From the NCBI RefSeq assembly GCF_001545925.1, contig NZ_LMVQ01000079.1, forward strand, positions 1-43,289: a stretch of DNA of 43,289 nucleotides, in the 5' to 3' direction. This document shows positions 15,732 through 23,151 of this stretch, piece by piece. The notes beneath the pieces are model-generated. The model saw nothing but the letters and a program-made list of their open reading frames with translations, made no database searches and had not been told where the DNA came from. Numbering within the stretch: the stretch's first letter is position 1; each line of letters opens with the position of its first letter. The DNA comes from Mycobacterium sp. NAZ190054. GTDB taxonomy: Bacteria; Actinomycetota; Actinomycetes; Mycobacteriales; Mycobacteriaceae. The translations under genes and the position numbers were made by a program.

Positions 15732-16733
15732 TCAGGCGGATACGCGGTCGAACAGGGAGGCGGCGGTACCGCGCAGGATCAGATCCTTCTCCGCGGCGCT
15801 CAGGACCGTCTGCTCGGTGAGCCATTCCACGGGGTCGTCGATCGCCATCGGGGCCGGCCAGTCGGTGCCCAGCATGACCCGGTCGGCGCCGACGACGTCG
15901 ATGAGGAACCGCAACGTGCGCGCCTGGTAGGTGACGCTGTCGTAGTAGAAGCGGCTCGCATAGGTGCTGGGCGGCGCGGTGATCCGGCCACGCGACCAGG
16001 GCCAGACGTGCCAGCCGTGGTCGAGCCGGTCCAGCGCGTACGGCGTGTAACCACCGGCGTGGCCGAGGCAGATCTTCAGGTCGGGATAGTCGTCCATCAC
16101 CCCGCCGTAGACGAACGTGGCGAACGTGATCGCGCGGTCAACGAGGTTACCGATCGAGTTCGGCAGGAAGTAGGACCGGCTCCGGTAGGCGACCGAGGTC
16201 CGCATGTTCTGGTGGATGAGCAGAAACGCGCCGAGTTCCTCGGCCGCCTGCCACACCGGTCCGAAAACCGGGCTGTCATAGGTCAGCCCGTTCACGTGGT
16301 CTTCGATCATGAAGCCGTTCAGGTCGAGATCACGCATGCCCCGGACTATTTCGGCGACGGCGAGGTCGGGGTCCTGCATGGGCAGGGTCCCCAGCGCGCC
16401 GAACCGGGTCGGGTGCGCGCGTTTGAGCTCGGCGAGCTCGTCGTTGACCTCCCGCGCGATGGCCGCGGTGGTCGCCGGGTCCTGACGGTACTGGTAGAAG
16501 GCGTCGGTGGGTGAGACCAGTTGTATGTCGACACCCATCCTGTCCATCTCCTCGAGCCGGCGGGCGACGCTGTAGTGGTTGCGCGGGTTGTCGAGTTCGC
16601 CGTCGGCGGCGGTCATCCCGTGCCAGCACTCGTTGCGGCCGATCGCGTCGCGGAAGCGCTGCACCGTCATGTGGGCGTGCACGTCGACGACGGGTGGCGG
16701 GGATGTTGTTGTGGTAGTGGTGGTGGTGTTCAC
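15732..16733 (-). CDS. amidohydrolase family protein (ACMSD-like), cassette 2
   Basis: This 333-residue TIM-barrel metallohydrolase/decarboxylase is paralogous to the two in cassette 1. HxH is at residues 19-21 (DVHAHM). WHGMTAADGELDNPRNH, ICLGHAGGY and MLGTDWPAPM are the other landmarks. The frame is open to 17198, but the GTG at 16733 overlaps the ATPase stop (GTGA) and starts the family similarity. An unusual feature is eight consecutive Thr codons at residues 3-10, a trinucleotide-rich stretch that lengthens the disordered N-terminus compared with its paralogs. Confidence 0.86.
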   Translation of the reverse strand: MNTTTTTTTTSPPPVVDVHAHMTVQRFRDAIGRNECWHGMTAADGELDNPRNHYSVARRLEEMDRMGVDIQLVSPTDAFYQYRQDPATTAAIAREVNDELAELKRAHPTRFGALGTLPMQDPDLAVAEIVRGMRDLDLNGFMIEDHVNGLTYDSPVFGPVWQAAEELGAFLLIHQNMRTSVAYRSRSYFLPNSIGNLVDRAITFATFVYGGVMDDYPDLKICLGHAGGYTPYALDRLDHGWHVWPWSRGRITAPPSTYASRFYYDSVTYQARTLRFLIDVVGADRVMLGTDWPAPMAIDDPVEWLTEQTVLSAAEKDLILRGTAASLFDRVSA

Positions 16734-17464
16734 ATCGCCTCGAATCGTTCCAAGATGCCGGCCTGCATGGTGGCTACGGCGGGGTCGGTGGCCCGGCGCG
16801 GCCTGGGCAGGTCGATCGTGATGTCGGCGTGGATCACGCCGCCGGGTGCCAGCACGATGATCCGGTCGGACAGTTGCACCGCCTCCATCACGTCGTGGGT
16901 GACGAACAGCACCGTGGTGGGGCGCTGCGCCAGGAGCTCCTGCAACTGGTCGCGCAGCGCGCGGGCGGTGATGGCGTCGAGGTGGCTGAACGGTTCGTCC
17001 ATCAACAGCAGGTCGGGATCCACCGAGAAGGCCCTGGCGATGCCGGCCCGTTGCTGCATGCCGCCCGAGAGCTGGTTGGGGTAGAGGTTCTCGACGTCGT
17101 CGAGTTTGACCATCTCCAGGTGGCGCCGCACCGACTCCCGGCGCTGCGCGCCGCGGTCGTCGTGCACGTAGAGCATGTTGTCCATGATGGTGCGCCACGG
17201 CAGCAGCCTCGGGTCCTGGAAGACGTAGCCGAGCCGGGCCGGTTTACCGTTCTCGGTGATCGACAGATGCCCGGCCGACGGCGTGTCCACCCCCGAGATG
17301 ATGTTCAGCAGAGTGCTTTTCCCGCAGCCCGACGGGCCGACGATCGACACGAACTGGCTGCCGTCGATCTCGATGCTGATGTCGTTGAGCGCCCGTACCG
17401 GTTCCTGGCCGCGGCTGCGGGCGGGGAACTGCTTGGTGATGCGATCGGCGATCAGGGTTGCCAT
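16730..17464 (-). CDS. ABC transporter ATP-binding protein (SsuB/TauB type), cassette 2
   Basis: This 244-residue ATPase has Walker A (GPSGCGKST) at residues 43-51, signature LSGGMQQR, Walker B LLLMDEPFSHLD and switch His in FVTHDVMEA. Residue numbering of motifs is identical to the cassette-1 ATPase through Walker A, and the first ten residues are the same (MATLIADRIT). It energises import with the two permeases at 17495-19158. Its stop overlaps the amidohydrolase start. Confidence 0.92.
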   Translation of the reverse strand: MATLIADRITKQFPARSRGQEPVRALNDISIEIDGSQFVSIVGPSGCGKSTLLNIISGVDTPSAGHLSITENGKPARLGYVFQDPRLLPWRTIMDNMLYVHDDRGAQRRESVRRHLEMVKLDDVENLYPNQLSGGMQQRAGIARAFSVDPDLLLMDEPFSHLDAITARALRDQLQELLAQRPTTVLFVTHDVMEAVQLSDRIIVLAPGGVIHADITIDLPRPRRATDPAVATMQAGILERFEAM

Positions 17465-17494
17465 GGGACTCCGTCCGCGGTTGCGTTGAGGTGA

Positions 17495-18295
17495 TCAGAC
17501 ATTCACAGGCCTGTGCTGTTCGGCCTGGACCGCCTCCGGCGGCCGCCAGCGGAACGCGCGGCGGGACAGGCGCTCGAGCACCACCCGGTCCAGCACCAGG
17601 ATCAGTGCGATGAACAACACCGCCCAGGCGACGAAACCGTCGAAGTTGTTCCCGTCGTACCAGTACCGGGCGCGATGGCCGACCCCGATGCGGGACCCGA
17701 ACCACTCGGAGATCAGCACCGCGTTCCACGCGATCACCGTGGACAGCCGGATTCCGGCCACGATGTTGGGGGTCACGGCCGGGATGACGAGGTCGCGGAG
17801 CTGCCGGGACCGCGGCACCCCGAACGAGGCCGACATCTGCCGCAGCTGGCCGGAAACCCCGTTGACGCCGATCGACACGTTGACCGCGACGAACGGCAGC
17901 GCCGACAGGAACACCGCGAGCACCGGTCCGCGCCAACCGAAGCCGAACCACAGCGCACCCAACAGCGCCCACACGAACGCCGGCAGCGCCAGCGCCACGG
18001 TGACGACGTCGCCGAAGAGCAGCCGGAACGCGATGCTGGAGCCGATCAGGATGCCCAGCGCGATGCCCACCAGGATCGCCGCGCCCTGGCCGGCGGCGAG
18101 CCTGCCGATGGTCGGCAGCAGGTTGGCCACGAGTTCACCGTCGCGGGTCTCGGCGGCCAGGAAGCGCAGGACGTCGGCCATCGACGGGACTCTGGGGTAC
18201 GCGGTCGCCAGCACCTGCCAGCCGATCAGCCCCAGCGCCCACGCGGCGAATCTGCCGCGGCGCTCGGGCGTGAAGAACCGCTGCGCCACGGTCAT
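17495..18295 (-). CDS. ABC transporter permease (SsuC/TauC type), cassette 2, permease B
   Basis: This 266-residue BPD-type permease has six or so hydrophobic spans (for example ALGLIGWQVLATAY and ILVGIALGILIGSSI) and the loop LRQMSASFGVPRSRQLRDLVIP. It matches cassette-1 permease B in blocks (LALPAFVWALLGALWFGF, RYWYDGNNFDGFVAWAVL). The frame continues to 19018 without family similarity; ATG 18295 overlaps the stop of permease A (ATGA). The C-terminal tail (RWRPPEAVQAEQHRPVNV) is short and polar. Confidence 0.9.
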   Translation of the reverse strand: MTVAQRFFTPERRGRFAAWALGLIGWQVLATAYPRVPSMADVLRFLAAETRDGELVANLLPTIGRLAAGQGAAILVGIALGILIGSSIAFRLLFGDVVTVALALPAFVWALLGALWFGFGWRGPVLAVFLSALPFVAVNVSIGVNGVSGQLRQMSASFGVPRSRQLRDLVIPAVTPNIVAGIRLSTVIAWNAVLISEWFGSRIGVGHRARYWYDGNNFDGFVAWAVLFIALILVLDRVVLERLSRRAFRWRPPEAVQAEQHRPVNV

Positions 18296-19158
18296 GACAG
18301 CACTCCGGGGGCGCGCCAGCGGAACAGTCGGCGCTCCAGGCGCAGGAGCACGACCCGTTCGATGACGAGCATGAGGATCACGAAGAACAGCAGCCACGCG
18401 AGCACGTCGGCGACGGAGAACAGTTGGTAGGCCCGCCGGATCATGAACCCGATGCCGTTGGATCCGCCGAACACCTCGGTCAGGGCGACGACCTTCCACG
18501 CCACGGCGAACGAGGTCCGGATCCCGGTGAACACGAACGGGGTGACCGCCGGGACCACGATGTTGCGCAGGATGTCCCGTTCGCTGCGGTCGAAGGCCCG
18601 GCTCATCCGCAGCAGGTCCTTGTCGATGTTCTCCACACCGGCGGCGACGTTGACCGCGATGTTCGGCATCGTCGACAGCGCGACGACGACCATCGCGCCC
18701 TCGACGCCGATGCCGAAGATCACCAGCGCCAGCACCGCGTAGGTGATGGCCGGGATGTTGGCCACCAGCACGATGGGCTCGTGGAAGAACGATTTCCAGA
18801 ATCTGCTGCGCCCCATCAGGATTCCGACCGGGAAGCCGATCAGGGCTGCTATCGCGAAACCGGCCAGTGTCTTGGACAGGCTCCACATGAAGTTCTCGGC
18901 GACCGCACCGGAGCTCAGCTGCGTCCACATGGCCTGCAGCACCTGCAGCGGCGAGGGCACGACGTAGGGGACGAAGAAGGTCGAGATCCAGCCCCAGACG
19001 CCGATCAGGAGCAACCATCCGGCGACGACCAGGATGACCTTGCCGATCCGGGTGCCGACCAGGGCCACCCCCAGGGCCTTGAGGTCACCGGTCAGGCGGA
19101 CCGCGCTGTCCGCCGGACGGGTGTCAGTGTTGAACGACGGCGAAATCGATGTCGTCAC
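18292..19158 (-). CDS. ABC transporter permease (SsuC/TauC type), cassette 2, permease A
   Basis: This 288-residue permease has a long polar N-terminus before the first span (VILVVAGWLLLIGVWGW) and the EAA-type loop LLRMSRAFDRSERDILRNIVVP. The GTG start at 19158 lies 35 bases inside the 3' end of the binding-protein gene, a longer overlap than elsewhere in the cluster. A later start is possible but none has a clear ribosome binding site. It is paralogous to the cassette-1 permease A. Confidence 0.88.
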   Translation of the reverse strand: MTTSISPSFNTDTRPADSAVRLTGDLKALGVALVGTRIGKVILVVAGWLLLIGVWGWISTFFVPYVVPSPLQVLQAMWTQLSSGAVAENFMWSLSKTLAGFAIAALIGFPVGILMGRSRFWKSFFHEPIVLVANIPAITYAVLALVIFGIGVEGAMVVVALSTMPNIAVNVAAGVENIDKDLLRMSRAFDRSERDILRNIVVPAVTPFVFTGIRTSFAVAWKVVALTEVFGGSNGIGFMIRRAYQLFSVADVLAWLLFFVILMLVIERVVLLRLERRLFRWRAPGVLS

Positions 19159-20179
19159 CGATGCCTTCTTCCGCCTGACCGGTCGATTCCATGGCCGGGA
19201 ACACGCCGCTCTCCGCGTCGATCCAGGTCTGGTCGAGGTACACCGAGTCGACGAACCAGTCGAAGTTGGTGTCGAGGTAGTTCTTGATGAACTCCTGGTC
19301 GGCTTCGGAGTTGGCCGCGAAGTGTTCGGGGTAGGCCGCGACGATCTCGTCGCGGTTCTGCTGCCACTCCTGCAGGCCCCGCTCCCACAGCTCCAGGAAG
19401 AACGCGACCTCCTCGGGATGGCTGTCGTACCAGTCTTTGTGGGCGACGAACAGGTTGCTCATCAGTCCTTCGTGACCGGGTGCGAACGCCTCGGCGTACA
19501 TGTCGGCGGTGGACTTGCCGTCATAGAGGGGCTTGACCGCGCCGGAGCTCAGTTCGGCGATGCCGTACTGGGGGTCGATGACGGCGGCGTCGAGATCTCC
19601 GCGGGCCAGCAGCTGCGGCAGGTTCTGCGAGTCGGCGACGATGAGTTCGTAGTCACCGCCGTCGCCGCGGAAGTCCTTGCCGTGCAGTTTCTCGACGATC
19701 GACGACCACATGATCGTCGAGCCGACGGTGCTGAACACGCCGATCTTCGCCCCGTCGGGGAGGTCGGCGACGGTCTGGGCCGGCGAGTCCTTGCCGACGA
19801 CGAAGATGTCCTTGGCGCGGTTGTACTTCCCGAAGGTGACGGTGTCCACGCCGGTGGCCGCTTCGAGTTCGGGCAGCTCGTAGGTCCCCAGCGACACGAT
19901 GTCGGCGTGACCACCGGCGAACAGCGCGAACTCGTCCCAGCTCGACGAGTCGATGATCGTGATTCCGGATTCCTTCTCCATCTCCTCGCGGATCCCGGTG
20001 TCGGACAACCAGTCCCACACCGGGTCCGGGGAGAACGTGAAGCGGATGACGCCGGGTTCGCCGACGGAGGCGGCGGGTGCGGCGTCGTCGGCGCTGCCGC
20101 ACGCCGTCAGACCGATCGCGGTGAGGGCCGTGGCCGCCAGCACAAGAGCGCGGCGCAGTGGGCCGCAGGTTCGGTTCAT
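19124..20179 (-). CDS. ABC transporter substrate-binding lipoprotein (NMT1/SsuA-like), cassette 2
   Basis: This 351-residue extracytoplasmic solute-binding protein has an Arg-rich n-region, a hydrophobic stretch (ALVLAATALTAIG) and lipobox LTAC with the lipidated Cys27. The mature part opens with VIRFTFSPDPVWDWLSD and SSSWDEFALFAGGHADIVSL, nearly collinear with the cassette-1 protein. The frame is open to 20308, but ATG 20179 is the one that gives a proper signal peptide. Ligand unknown; shared blocks with the paralog (GHADIVSLGTYEL, TVTFGKYNRAKD) suggest related ligands. Confidence 0.9.
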   Translation of the reverse strand: MNRTCGPLRRALVLAATALTAIGLTACGSADDAAPAASVGEPGVIRFTFSPDPVWDWLSDTGIREEMEKESGITIIDSSSWDEFALFAGGHADIVSLGTYELPELEAATGVDTVTFGKYNRAKDIFVVGKDSPAQTVADLPDGAKIGVFSTVGSTIMWSSIVEKLHGKDFRGDGGDYELIVADSQNLPQLLARGDLDAAVIDPQYGIAELSSGAVKPLYDGKSTADMYAEAFAPGHEGLMSNLFVAHKDWYDSHPEEVAFFLELWERGLQEWQQNRDEIVAAYPEHFAANSEADQEFIKNYLDTNFDWFVDSVYLDQTWIDAESGVFPAMESTGQAEEGIGDDIDFAVVQH

Positions 20180-20207
20180 AGCCAGGGTGTCCAATCTGTT
20201 CGTGGTG

Positions 20208-21212
20208 TCAGTGCGCCATCGCATAGACCGACTCGTCCATGAGGTCCGGCGGCCGCTGCCCTGCGGCCATGGCGACGATGTTGCGGGCGCAGAGCTGCGC
20301 CATCTCACGACGGGACTCCCAGGTCGCGCTCCCGATGTGGGGCGTCAGGATGACATTGGGCATCGTGAACAGTTCCGGAGACGGCGCGGGCTCCCCGACC
20401 GGTGGCTCACACCAGTAGACGTCCAGACCCGCTCCGGCGATCGTCTTGTCCTGCAACGCCTTCACCAACGCAGGCTCGTCGACGATGCGTCCGCGGGCGG
20501 TGTTGATGAAGTACGCCGACGGCTTCATCAGACCGAACTGACGCTCGCCGATCATCAGGTGCGTCTCCTCGGTGTACTTGGCCATCACCACCAGGAAGTC
20601 CGCCTCGCGGAACACGTCGTCCATGTCGTCTCGCCAGCTGATCCCGAGTTCGTTCTCACGCTCGGCCGACAGTCGGGTGCGCTTGTTGTAGATGACGTCC
20701 ATCTCGAAAGCGCGCGCCCGCAGCGCGATGTGCTGACCGATCTCCCCCATGCCGATCATCCCGACGGTCTTACCGGTGACCGAATGGCACATCAGCGACA
20801 TCGACTGCTCCTGGCGGAACCGTCCGGCGCGGGTGAAGGCGTCGGCCTCGACGATGCGCCACGCCAGGCCCAGCAGAATCGCCATCGTCAGGTCGCACGT
20901 GGTACGGCCGATGACGTGCGGGATGTTCGTCACCGGGATCCCCCGCCGGGTGGCGGCGGGGATGTCGATCACGTTGAGCAGCATCGACATCGCCGCGATG
21001 CCGCGCAGGTCGGGGTTGGCGTCGAGGATGTCGTCGTCGATGGTGGTGTCGCCGAGGGTGAACAGATAGTCCGAGCGCCTGAGAGCGGCTTTGAGTTCAT
21101 CCCGGCTGATCATCCGGTCTTTCTCGAACACCTCCACGTCGCCGACTTCACGCAGTGTCGACAGCGCCTCCTCGGGGATGGGCTGGACGACGAAGATCCT
21201 TGGCCTGCTCAA
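20208..21212 (-). CDS. D-2-hydroxyacid dehydrogenase family protein
   Basis: This 334-residue NAD(P)-dependent dehydrogenase of the glyoxylate/hydroxypyruvate reductase-phosphoglycerate dehydrogenase family interconverts 2-hydroxy and 2-keto acids. It has the Rossmann motif GMIGMGEIGQH, the catalytic Arg segment INTARGRIVDEPAL and the Glu/His pair ending LTPHIGSATWESRREM. The frame is open to an ATG at 21251. I choose the TTG at 21212 because an AAAGGAG ribosome binding site (21222-21228) sits nine bases upstream. It is the first gene of the minus-strand cluster after the regulator, so it is probably the first gene of the induced transcript. Confidence 0.87.
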   Translation of the reverse strand: MSRPRIFVVQPIPEEALSTLREVGDVEVFEKDRMISRDELKAALRRSDYLFTLGDTTIDDDILDANPDLRGIAAMSMLLNVIDIPAATRRGIPVTNIPHVIGRTTCDLTMAILLGLAWRIVEADAFTRAGRFRQEQSMSLMCHSVTGKTVGMIGMGEIGQHIALRARAFEMDVIYNKRTRLSAERENELGISWRDDMDDVFREADFLVVMAKYTEETHLMIGERQFGLMKPSAYFINTARGRIVDEPALVKALQDKTIAGAGLDVYWCEPPVGEPAPSPELFTMPNVILTPHIGSATWESRREMAQLCARNIVAMAAGQRPPDLMDESVYAMAH

Positions 21213-21221
21213 CTGACCGTG

Positions 21222-21228
21222 CTCCTTT
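21222..21228 (-). promoter_or_regulatory. strong ribosome binding site deciding a TTG start
   Basis: AAAGGAG on the minus strand, nine bases before TTG 21212. The alternative ATG at 21251 would place this purine run inside the coding sequence and add a non-conserved 13-residue tail. Confidence 0.7.
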
Positions 21229-21260
21229 GATCGGTGAATGCGAGGTCGCAACAGGCATCG

Positions 21261-21272
21261 AACATATATGTT
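21261..21272. promoter_or_regulatory. perfect palindrome AACATATATGTT, likely GntR operator
   Basis: A perfect 12-base palindrome lies 49 bases upstream of the TTG start of the dehydrogenase gene, in an otherwise very GC-rich region. The string ATATATGTTAT (21264-21274) recurs at 21396-21406. AT-rich palindromes upstream of catabolic operons next to a GntR/FCD gene are typical operators, so binding by the adjacent regulator is the simplest reading. Confidence 0.55.
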
Positions 21273-21393
21273 ATGTGATCAACGTAGGTTTCCGAACCGT
21301 TAACCCTTGTGAGACGGCTGATTACGCTGAATGTCAACGTTGTTACCGCCGCCAGGGACTGCACGAGCGCGCTAGACTGCCCAGGTTCCTGCG

Positions 21394-21406
21394 ATATATA
21401 TGTTAT
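21394..21406. promoter_or_regulatory. second AT-rich site sharing ATATATGTTAT, likely GntR operator
   Basis: The 11-base string ATATATGTTAT (21396-21406) repeats the one at 21264-21274, 132 bases apart, in the same orientation. The whole stretch 21394-21410 is almost purely A/T. It could also contain a minus-strand -10 element (TATAAC). It lies 69 bases from the regulator stop. Confidence 0.5.
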
Positions 21407-21474
21407 AGATTCTCGGCAGCTGCGGACTCTGACGTGGCGGGGATCCGGCCCGCCGGGGAAACGGAGGCGAACGC

Positions 21475-22137
21475 CTAGCCGGCCGAACCGGTTTTGCGCG
21501 GCAGCGACTTCAACGAAAGGGCGGAATGGGGTATCTGGATGGCCAGCGCAGATTCCGCATCGCGCTCGCGGTAGGCCCGAAGCAGGTCGAGGTGATCTTT
21601 GTTGGCACGGCGGCGAATCGACGGCTCGATCTGTTGCGACTGAGCGGTGCACAGCGCCGCCGCGTCTTCGAGCCGATTGAAGATCGCGGTGAGATGCCGG
21701 GACCGCATCGCGTCGTGCAGCAGACAGTGGAAGCGTCGGTTCAGCTCGACCCACGCACCGAGATCGGTCTCCCCGATCATCATCTCGGCGAGTTGGTTGG
21801 CCCGGTTGAGTTCGTCGGCGGTGGCGTTGCTGACGCCCAGCTGGACCGCCATCGGCTCGAGCTTCTCCCGGATCTGCAGGATCTCCTCCATGTCCTCACG
21901 GCTGGTTCCGCGCACGATGCCGCCCCGGTGACTGTCCAGCGTGATCAGCCCCTCGGTGGCAAGGTCGCGCAGCGCCTCGCGGACTGGAGTCACGCTGACG
22001 CTCAGCGACGAGGCGATCTCGGACTGGATGAGATGTTCGCCTGCGGCCAGTTCACCGCGAAAGATCGCTCGGCGCAACGCCTCCCGGACGAATTCATGAG
22101 CCGTCTGACGCTCGGTTCCGGAACGGCTGAGTTCCAT
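21475..22137 (-). CDS. GntR family transcriptional regulator (FCD/FadR subfamily)
   Basis: This 220-residue DNA-binding regulator has an N-terminal winged helix (FVREALRRAIFRGELAAGEH, then SLSVSVTPVREALRDLATEG). Its C-terminal all-helical FCD ligand domain contains ELNRRFHCLLHDAM and ANKDHLDLLRAYRERD, with the His residues that usually bind metal or an organic acid. The frame is open to 22227; ATG 22137 (MELSRSG) follows a GGGGAGGGG run and is preferred. It sits at the head of the minus-strand cluster and back-to-back with the EamA gene, and probably represses the cluster via the AT-rich sites at 21261 and 21394. A weak related string (ATGACATATT) lies at the EamA start. Confidence 0.87.
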   Translation of the reverse strand: MELSRSGTERQTAHEFVREALRRAIFRGELAAGEHLIQSEIASSLSVSVTPVREALRDLATEGLITLDSHRGGIVRGTSREDMEEILQIREKLEPMAVQLGVSNATADELNRANQLAEMMIGETDLGAWVELNRRFHCLLHDAMRSRHLTAIFNRLEDAAALCTAQSQQIEPSIRRRANKDHLDLLRAYRERDAESALAIQIPHSALSLKSLPRKTGSAG

Positions 22138-22160
22138 GTGGACCCCTCCCCGGGCGACAG

Positions 22161-23150
22161 ATGACATATTCGATTCTGCATCGTATATGGCCGTTCGAGC
22201 GGCGACCAATCCCGGCCGGACCGACACGGGCAGAGCCCCCCTTGCTGCGGGGCGCGGCCCTCTATGCCGCGATCGCGACCGTCGGGCTGGTGCACGGCCT
22301 GAACTGGCCGGTGATGGCCCACGGGGTGACGTTGATGCCGCCGGTGTGGTTGACCGTGTTCCGGCTCGGTGTCGGGGCGGTCGTCGTGACGGTGGTGATG
22401 GCGGCGGCCGGAAAGCTGCGCCGGCCGGTGCGCGCGGATCTACCGGTGGTCATCTCCGTCGGGATCTTTCAGCTGGCGGTGGTGTATGCGCTGATGTTCA
22501 TCGCGTTGACGTTGGCACCGGCCGGCCGGTCGTCGGTGCTGCTGCACACGTCGGCGCTGTGGGCGGTCCCGATCGCCGCGCTCGTGCTGCGGGAGCGCTA
22601 CCCCCGGGCCACGGTGGCCGGGCTGATCGCCGGCATCGCCGGGGTGGTGCTGCTGCTGGCGCCGTGGGAGGACGGGTTCTTCGACAGCAGCAGACCGCTG
22701 GGCTACGGGCTGCTGCTGGCCGGGGCCGCCCTCAACGCCGCGGTGACGGTGCACATCCGGTCGCATCGGTGGACCGCCTCGCCGCTCGATCTGCTGCCCT
22801 GGCAGCTCGGAATCGGTTGCGCCGCAGCGGCATCCTACGCGTGGTGGTCGACTGGGGCGCCGACGTTCCCGATGAACTGGCAGGCGGTGCTGGTCGTCCT
22901 CTACCAGGGCGTGTTCGCCTCGGCGATCGGAGTGTGGGGCGTCCTGGTGGTCAGCCGCAGCCTGGGTGCTGTGTCGAGCAACCTGAGCCTGATGGTGGTG
23001 CCGGTCCTCGGGCTGCTGTCATCGGCGGTCTTCCTGTCCGAAGGTCTGCCGTTCTACGTGCTCGCGGGGCTGACCATGATCCTGATCGGGGCGGGGCTCG
23101 GGATCGCCGCGACGCGCGCGTCGCCGAACGCCGCCGACCCGCTGGGGTGA
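22161..23150 (+). CDS. EamA/DMT superfamily transporter
   Basis: This 329-residue ten-span drug/metabolite transporter has two EamA repeats. The first runs from about residue 30 (LYAAIATVGLVHGLNWPVMA) to 170, with the typical end-of-repeat segment LIAGIAGVVLLLAPW; the second ends at about 320 (VLAGLTMILIGAGLGIAA). Substrate and direction are unknown; export of a metabolite is common in the family. ATG 22161 is only 23 bases from the divergent regulator start. The MFS-derived gene follows one base after its stop. Confidence 0.87.
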   Translation: MTYSILHRIWPFERRPIPAGPTRAEPPLLRGAALYAAIATVGLVHGLNWPVMAHGVTLMPPVWLTVFRLGVGAVVVTVVMAAAGKLRRPVRADLPVVISVGIFQLAVVYALMFIALTLAPAGRSSVLLHTSALWAVPIAALVLRERYPRATVAGLIAGIAGVVLLLAPWEDGFFDSSRPLGYGLLLAGAALNAAVTVHIRSHRWTASPLDLLPWQLGIGCAAAASYAWWSTGAPTFPMNWQAVLVVLYQGVFASAIGVWGVLVVSRSLGAVSSNLSLMVVPVLGLLSSAVFLSEGLPFYVLAGLTMILIGAGLGIAATRASPNAADPLG

Positions 23151-23151
23151 C

